A DNA stretch of 64,000 nucleotides, from the NCBI GenBank assembly GCA_019671005.1, contig CM033752.1, positions 21,956,969 to 22,020,968 on the forward strand. The letters are read 5' to 3'. Numbering within the stretch: position 1 is the first letter of the stretch; each line of letters begins with the position of its first letter. This document shows, in pieces, positions 58,344 through 64,000 of this stretch. The translations under genes were made by a program, and so were the position numbers. This stretch comes from Hibiscus mutabilis (Eukaryota; Streptophyta; Magnoliopsida; Malvales; Malvaceae). The notes under the pieces were generated by a model. The model was not told the DNA's origin, ran no database searches, and saw only the letters and a program-made list of their open reading frames with translations.

Positions 58344-59080
58344 CCTTATTTTAAGGAAAAATTTTTGATATTCACTGTATAAATTTTAATTTATATGTTT
58401 TTTAATTTTAAATGTTAGGGTTTTAATTTAAGGGTTTAAGTTGTAGGGTTTAGAATTTAAGTTAGTGATTAAAATTTAGCGTATAGGGTTTAAGGTTTAG
58501 CGTTTAATTTTTTAGAATTAGGGTTAAGAATTTAAAATTTGAATTTTTATAGTATAAATACACATGCTTGTATAAAATTAATTTTACACAGCTTGTGTTT
58601 CAAAGTTTTACCCTTATTTTAAATCAATAAAATTATGATTTTGATATTTTACATATGCTTAAATTTAAAACTTAAAAAATCAATGTTTAAATCGACATAA
58701 TTTAAATTTAAAATTAAATAAATACAATCTCAATTTTATAATATTATTACTAATTTAAATTTTAATTTAAACATTAACGTAATTATTTTTACTTAGTACC
58801 AGTAATTGACCAATCAACTCTCTTTCGCGAGTTCGACTTTTTTCGACATTAAAAAGTCAATGGACACGCCTATTATCGCCTTTCAACAATAGGTGGTTAG
58901 ACGAAATGGGCTGCAACATCCTACTGCTATAGTGATGGGCTCTAACGAAACAACAATAATTTAGAGATTTTGAGTTAAGAATCTAGGACTCTTTTGTAAA
59001 TTATATGAAAATTAGTTTTTTATTAAAATTAAGTTTAGAAAGGAAATTAAAAAATAATTAAAAATAACCGTAGTCAAAGA
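58344..59080. other. AT-rich DNA with telomere-like GGGTTTA words
   Basis: 58410-58520 has scattered TAGGGTTT / TTTAGGGTTT words at irregular distance, not a tandem telomere array. No gene seen. Confidence 0.5.
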
Positions 59081-59087
59081 CCGGCAC

Positions 59088-59187
59088 CTAAATTACCGAA
59101 ACAAAACGTTAGGCACTTGTTTTAAGAAAAAAATAGTCTAAATTACCGAAACAAAACGTTAGGCACTTGTTTTAAGAAAAAAATAGT
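59088..59187. repeat. Perfect 50-bp tandem duplication
   Basis: The unit from CTAAATTACCGAAACAAAAC to AAAAAAATAGT is present at 59088 and again at 59138 with no visible differences, so it is recent. Confidence 0.9.
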
Positions 59188-59340
59188 TTAGGCATAAAAA
59201 AAGAACATGCATAATTTAGACACTTATTTTTGGTATTAAGCCATTTGATTATATTAGGGAGACCTAAACCATAATTAGAGTCGTCCAGGTAATAAAATTG
59301 TAAAGAGCAGCAAGGGAAAGTTTCTGAAGAAACTCGGGAA

Positions 59341-59492
59341 ATAATCTACATTTCTGAACTAATGGCCATTACATGTGTAATGATACCGCAAAATTGAAGT
59401 AAAAGGATGTATGGAGTCCTGTTCGGCTGTACAATTTGTAATGTTTTCAATTGTATAATAATCTACATTTCAGAACTAATGGTCACTACATG
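59341..59492. repeat. Direct repeat downstream of the TPX2-like gene
   Basis: ATAATCTACATTTCTGAACT at 59341 and ATAATCTACATTTCAGAACT at 59457 continue as 36-bp near copies ending TACATGT. AGGGAAAGTTTCTG also occurs twice (59310, 59501). Probably in or just beyond the 3' UTR. Confidence 0.75.
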
Positions 59493-59990
59493 TATTGTAA
59501 GGGAAAGTTTCTGGGGGAAAAACTTTGAACAAATTCTGTATATAGCAACAAAAAAACCTATGCAGATGAGATTTGTGCAATTGTCAATTGCTGCTCTGCT
59601 TAACCTTCCGTGGATGCCCGACTCCTGCATAATCTCCAGTATAAAGTTCATTCTTGAATATTTACAATTACAAAGGAAAGGTAAAAGAAGTTACTAGGTT
59701 AAAGCCCCTTGCATACCTGATGCGCATTTTAGTAACAACTCTTGTCATGCAATCGGAAATCAAATCTTCGTTCAGCCATATACAAGTGGTTTCTCTTCTG
59801 CCAAATGCATCATCTACTACAAAATGCAGAAATGGAGCCTTATAGTCATAACCCAGCAGAAAGAGATCAATCTATTTTCTTTTTAAGCCCTTATACCAAA
59901 TAACAACTACATCAACGGCACACTTGAGAGAAATCAAAATTTCGAAACTGATAATCACCAAAAAAAAAAGAGTTAAAATACTAGGATAAC

Positions 59991-62900
59991 CTTTGTAGAT
60001 AAGGAGCAGGGCAAGGCAACCTCATTTGAGATCCGTTACTTGGCTGTAGTTCAGACGTAAGAGACAGCTAGCATACAACATAAGAAAAAAAAGAGTACAT
60101 TAACAAAAACATGCCATGCAAACAATACGACCTAAGAACATGAAACACTTGAATTGCAGTATTAAGACACCAATTGGAAATTATAAAGAAGATGACTGAC
60201 AATCATAACTGATACGTATTAAGGTTTACCTTGCTAAAAAGTTCAGTGGGTGGATTTTGCGGAAGCCTCCTTTCTATGTGGATATTAAATTCCTAATTGG
60301 CAGACAAAGCACAACATTCATATCAGACAAGTCGGCCAACAATCAATCTGTTATATGGAGACACTAAAGATCTTCCATCCTGTACCATACGCACTGTGGT
60401 TTCCCTCTTGATGTTCCTGAAAACACCAATATTTCCTTTACCAGAAAATATCTGCAAACAGGGAATTAGATGCTCCTTGGTTGGGAATCATTGCTACCTA
60501 ATGGCCCAGGGAATCAAACTATTCATTGATTTAGTGTTATTTGTTTACCTTCTTATACAAAGGATGAGCTTTGATGTTGTAATTTGTGTCACATGCATGC
60601 AACCTAGTGGCATCCACGGCAGTTGTGTCAAAGCAATGCAGGAAAATAATCCAAAGTAATTATTCTCAGAAATACTAATAAACACCAAGGTTCCCATATG
60701 CAGATGAATTACACTAATAAATGCAAGCTTGAATACCTATATGTTCTGCAGAAAAATACATTCTCCAGATAGTTAAAATATAAGTCGGTTATAACATTCT
60801 CCCAATAATTAAAATATAAAACATTTACCTTCTGTCTTCTCTATTTCCATTGCAATTAGCAGAATTTGCACAAGGTTTCACAGACCCCTGAAACAACATA
60901 AGTTTTCAATAAATAACAAAGTGGATTTGCAATAAGCTCCAAGTAAGATGATGCATATATATCAATGGGTAACCTTATCAGAATCATCTGTTCGGAATGT
61001 GGAGGATGATACACCTGATGACATTTGCACGGCCCTTTCTGAAGTCTTCAGGTGAAATTCCTAAGCAACGCGACAGGAATCAGCGCTACAAATTGGATGC
61101 AAAAAAAAACCCTATTTTGATTGAACTTATTGCTTGTCATGATACTTTAACAAGATGACAGTAATGCAGCAACAAACAAGAAAGTACAGTCCTATACTCA
61201 CTTTAAACTCTGGCAACTTCGGAACACTCTTCTTTGGAAGAGGCAATGCAGAAGCCTCAAGAATCTGCAGATCATTTACATATTTGTGAGGAGAGAAGTA
61301 GAAAATAACCAACTTTTGATAAATTCCAATATGTCACATCATATGTACCAACTTTTCTATTCAACGGGCGTGCTTTGAATTTATGCATGGCAGATGTAAC
61401 ATCCCCTTGTTCTGCACCATTCTTAGGCCTGAAATGAAACCATTATTACACCAGCAACGCATTAACAATACTTTTGCTCATCTCAAAATACGAAAAAGTA
61501 GAGACCAGAAGAAACTAACAGTGTTCTTTGAGCCCTGTTGGCTGTTCGAAGCTCAGGTTCCCTTGGAACAGTAAGCTTCGGCTTCTTATTGATGGTGTTA
61601 CTATGTGCAGTTCCATCCTGCATATGCACAAAGAAAAAACTCGAGTTTCAGGTGCAACACAGAATATGATCCAAAAGCATTTTAAAATCATGATATAATA
61701 AGGATGTACCTTTTTAGGTGCCTTGTGGACCAATGTAAGTTGCTGCTTCACCTCATCAACCTGACTCAAAGAATAAAAGTTGAGCCCAAACCAGAAACTT
61801 AATTGAATGTCACTCGACCACTAATAATCGAAATTAACGGTAAGTCTAGTAATAACTAAGTCTCGTGTCTAATGTGCAGAAGGAAAAGTGAAGTCAAAGG
61901 GAAACTAGGAGAATTTAACTATTCAAGATCTCAACTCTCAGTTTTATAGGTTCCTATGGGAAAACATACAGTAGTTAGAGCACCTTGAGAAGGCAAGCAC
62001 TACTAATAGGTTTCCAATTTATGAACATTAAAAGCAATGGTTCTTTCAACAATATAAAACCACTTTTCTATGGCGCTTAAAAAAACCCAGCATGTTCAAT
62101 TCAATCAGCTAGTATGAGAAATTCTCCAAAGAATGGGCAACCATCGTGGAAGCATGGGAAACTTTTCAAGCTGATGTACCTTTCGAGTGAGACCTCCCTC
62201 TAGCTTCTGCCTCTTGGCAGCTTGACTTTCAACCACAGAAGTGTGGCCTAAGCTTCTGTCACTGTTTGGAACCTGTAACTTCTTAGATCTACACTAGGGA
62301 AAAAGAAAAATAAGGATCAGAGCAGAACAAAACTGCAAGATTTTCTGTCTCTTTGAAAACACTAGATGCGAGACTAGAATAGAAAAGAAAGTCAATATAG
62401 CATTTTTATGAATTACCTGGATGTAGCAACTTGAGCAGGGTGGTTTTGTTTAGCTAACTGACTTGCAGTAGGTTTCATAAGGGTCGAGCTCCTTGGCATA
62501 AACAGTTTTGTGCCCTTAGATTTAGCATTTGGTTCATCCGTGGACATATGGTTGCTGGTTGCCAAGCCTGACAGAGGCAATACAAAAAATATGAGCACTA
62601 TAAATTTATAGTGACTAAATTTAAGCAAACCAATGGGTAAGTACACACACTTCAAGCTCTATTTGTGGTTATAACCAGACATACTTGAGAGAAGGCAAAA
62701 ATAATAAAATTAAGAAAGCTAGATGATTGGAGGCAGAGACAAGAAAAATAAATATAAACCTAAACCATTTTGCATAAGTGTATAGATCACCTGTGGTTAA
62801 TTGAAATGGTTGATTCAGAACCTTTTGTTAAACTTTCTGTATGCTGGTGAAGATCCCTCTATTCGATCCTTCATGGCACAAAATAATTTTTTTCAAAAAA

Positions 62901-63781
62901 GTTATACCAGTTCATCACAATTTTCAAACTTTCCAAAGAAAATCATGGTCCTTTTTTTCTATTCATTCTTCAGGGTGATCTATCCCTTTTACTCAAAGGT
63001 TCAGCCAACACCACTCAAGCTCAAGCTTCATATAATTGCCAGCAAAGGCACAAGCTTGCCTCAAAGACCCTTAATTCCAGAAGCAAGCTCCAGGGCTCTT
63101 ATAATTCAACTAAATAATAGCCTTCGGCCTTAAAATTAACACACAAGGTAAGTTCAATGAAATAAAAGCACCGTATATAATTTGCTAACGATGTCTAAAT
63201 TGTACCTCGCTTGGTGGCATTCATAGATGAAAATTCCAAGGCCACCATCAGATTTTCAGAATCATCTTCTTGTAATATGCTCATGTCATCCGCCTCTTTA
63301 TATTTTGCAGGTGTAGTCACATTTTCCAGGAGATTCTCCTCTCCTAACACTAACTTCCTCACAAAAGCTACAACAACAAAAAAAAAGGTTAAAGATTGTA
63401 ATATGTTTGCCTAAAAGAAAATTAATATACCGGAACACAAAAGAACATTTTACTAACAACGACTGCAAAATTTTGAAATGAAAGGAAAAGGCTATCCTTG
63501 ATAATAACTCGAAGAGAGAACGTAAAATCATCTACAGCTTGTACTACTTCAATCAAGCAAGAAGATGATAACCAAAAATGCTTTAAGCAAACAATATTAA
63601 GTTAAAGAAACTTACGAGAGGGGGGATAACTGGGCACCGACTCGAACCAAAGCTCAGCATCTCTAGCCTCCAACGGCTACTCCTCGACCGTGAAATCGAA
63701 TAACTGAGCGGCATCAAACTCGTAATCCAGATCAATCTCCCTCACCTCGAACACTGGTTCTATCTCCATCTCCTCTTCCAT
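59991..63781 (-). CDS. TPX2-like microtubule/spindle-assembly protein gene with an in-frame stop in exon 1
   Basis: Homologue of plant TPX2-family proteins, which bind microtubules and help nucleate the mitotic spindle. Exons read from spliced frame and GT/AG sites (minus strand): 63781-63616, 63367-63206, 62567-62417, 62288-62180, 61760-61710, 61617-61520, 61428-61353, 61264-61202, 61060-60974, 60887-60829, 60603-60549, 60451-60386, 60292-60230, 60067-59991; about 428 codons and all phases agree. Family motifs in order: LDYEFDAAQLFDF and ELWFESVPSYPPSPFV (N-terminus), GTKLFMPRSSTLMKPTASQL, AAKRQKLEGGLTRK, KLTVPREPELRTANRAQRT (residues about 223-245, TPX2 importin-type region), FKARPLNRK, LPEF-EFHLKTSERA, GVFRNIKRETTV, NPPTELFSK and LSLTSELQ. 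Codon 35 is TAG (63677-63679), between FDFTVEE and PLEARDAELWF; relatives are open there. The last exon(s) after 59991 were not resolved. Otherwise undamaged, so the stop is recent, a sequence error, or a private allele. Confidence 0.87.
63677..63679 (-). other. Premature TAG in the TPX2-like gene
   Basis: Frame from the ATG at 63781 gives GAG GAG TAG CCG TTG. A single base change from TCG (Ser) or CAG/GAG-like codons would open it. No later in-frame ATG precedes the conserved ELWFES motif; the next is in exon 2. Confidence 0.85.
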
Positions 63782-64000
63782 AGCTCTCTCTCTCTCTCCG
63801 TTCAAAACTCACTCCCTCTCTCTCAACAATGCCGCTCTAGCTTCACCTGAACCACCAAGAACTAAACTCCGCTGTCAATATGAAATCAATTTTCCCTTAA
63901 CATATAAATATCGGAAACGGCGAGGTTGAGTCCTCAACGGCGATGACTACGCTTGAGCCAAGTTCACTGTGACATCAAAATAAATTTTTATTTTATAGCG
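63782..64000 (-). promoter_or_regulatory. TPX2-like 5' leader and promoter with AACGG cores
   Basis: A GA/CT-rich leader (GAGAGAGAGAG just upstream of the ATG) is preceded by two AACGG cores on the plus strand at 63916-63920 and 63936-63940, 20 bases apart. AACGG is the core of the mitosis-specific activator (MSA) element bound by plant three-repeat MYBs, which drives G2/M genes including TPX2 types. Flanks do not match the full consensus YCYAACGGYYA. Confidence 0.4.

Noticed and set aside
58410..58520. Telomere-like repeat
   Set aside because: GGGTTTA words are irregularly spaced and mutated; no tandem array.
60737..60745. Possible 9-base micro-exon in the TPX2-like gene (AACATATAG between AG and GT)
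   Set aside because: Phase stays correct with or without it, so the sequence alone gives no support; left out of the exon list.
62801..63133. Plus-strand ORF of 110 codons
   Set aside because: Lies wholly in intron 2 of the TPX2-like gene on the other strand, with low-complexity hydrophobic text and no domain.
1..64000. tRNA, rRNA or other structural RNA genes
   Set aside because: None seen; the tRNA-like matches are only the short primer-binding sites of retroelements.

Overview
This 64 kb window is nuclear DNA of a flowering plant. Two host genes with plant homologues (an intronless sugar-phosphate/phosphate translocator and a multi-exon TPX2-like gene) sit beside a thick pile of nested LTR retrotransposons and small DNA transposons. 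The sequence is AT-rich, introns have canonical GT/AG ends, and the elements are plant lineages: Athila-type and Tekay/Del-type Ty3, and Copia. A eudicot is clear. Malvaceae (cotton/cacao relatives) is a guess from the style of the LTRs and their palindromic motifs, not a demonstrated placement.

Layout. 1-10806: E1, a minus-strand Athila-type Ty3 element whose left LTR is cut by the window edge; its coding region is broken but readable (gag, protease, RT, RNase H, integrase, then a post-pol ORF). E1 lies inside the left LTR of E2 (10807-24949), a second minus-strand Athila-like element that keeps gag and protease but has lost RT-RNase H-integrase. E3 (about 12828-21371), a minus-strand Tekay-type chromovirus with a C-terminal chromodomain, lies inside E2. 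24949-39300 is a graveyard of Tekay-type LTRs and gag/protease/integrase remnants, holding a Mutator-like MITE with a 9-bp target duplication that was itself invaded by an LTR now solo (5-bp duplication), and a hAT-like MITE with an 8-bp duplication.

40055-41122 is the intact translocator gene (plus strand). 43188-56338 is E5, an old minus-strand Copia element split twice: by a 4.5 kb solo LTR (duplication TGCAC) in its pol, and by E6 (51808-55943), a plus-strand Copia element lacking gag (duplication GTTCT), in the start of its gag. 56340-59990 is mostly intergenic. 59991-63781 (minus strand) holds a TPX2-like spindle-assembly gene with 14 well supported exons but an in-frame TAG at codon 35.

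Points most worth a second look: short palindromes scattered through whole retroelements, one type per lineage (TTGCC-NN-GGCAA in the Athila elements, reaching into polyprotein linkers and the primer-binding site; GTAYCGRTAC in Tekay-type LTRs); a GGCATGCCAACTATA box shared by otherwise diverged LTRs; the premature stop in the TPX2-like gene beside AACGG motifs typical of G2/M promoters; and a gag-less Copia element that still carries a clean target duplication.
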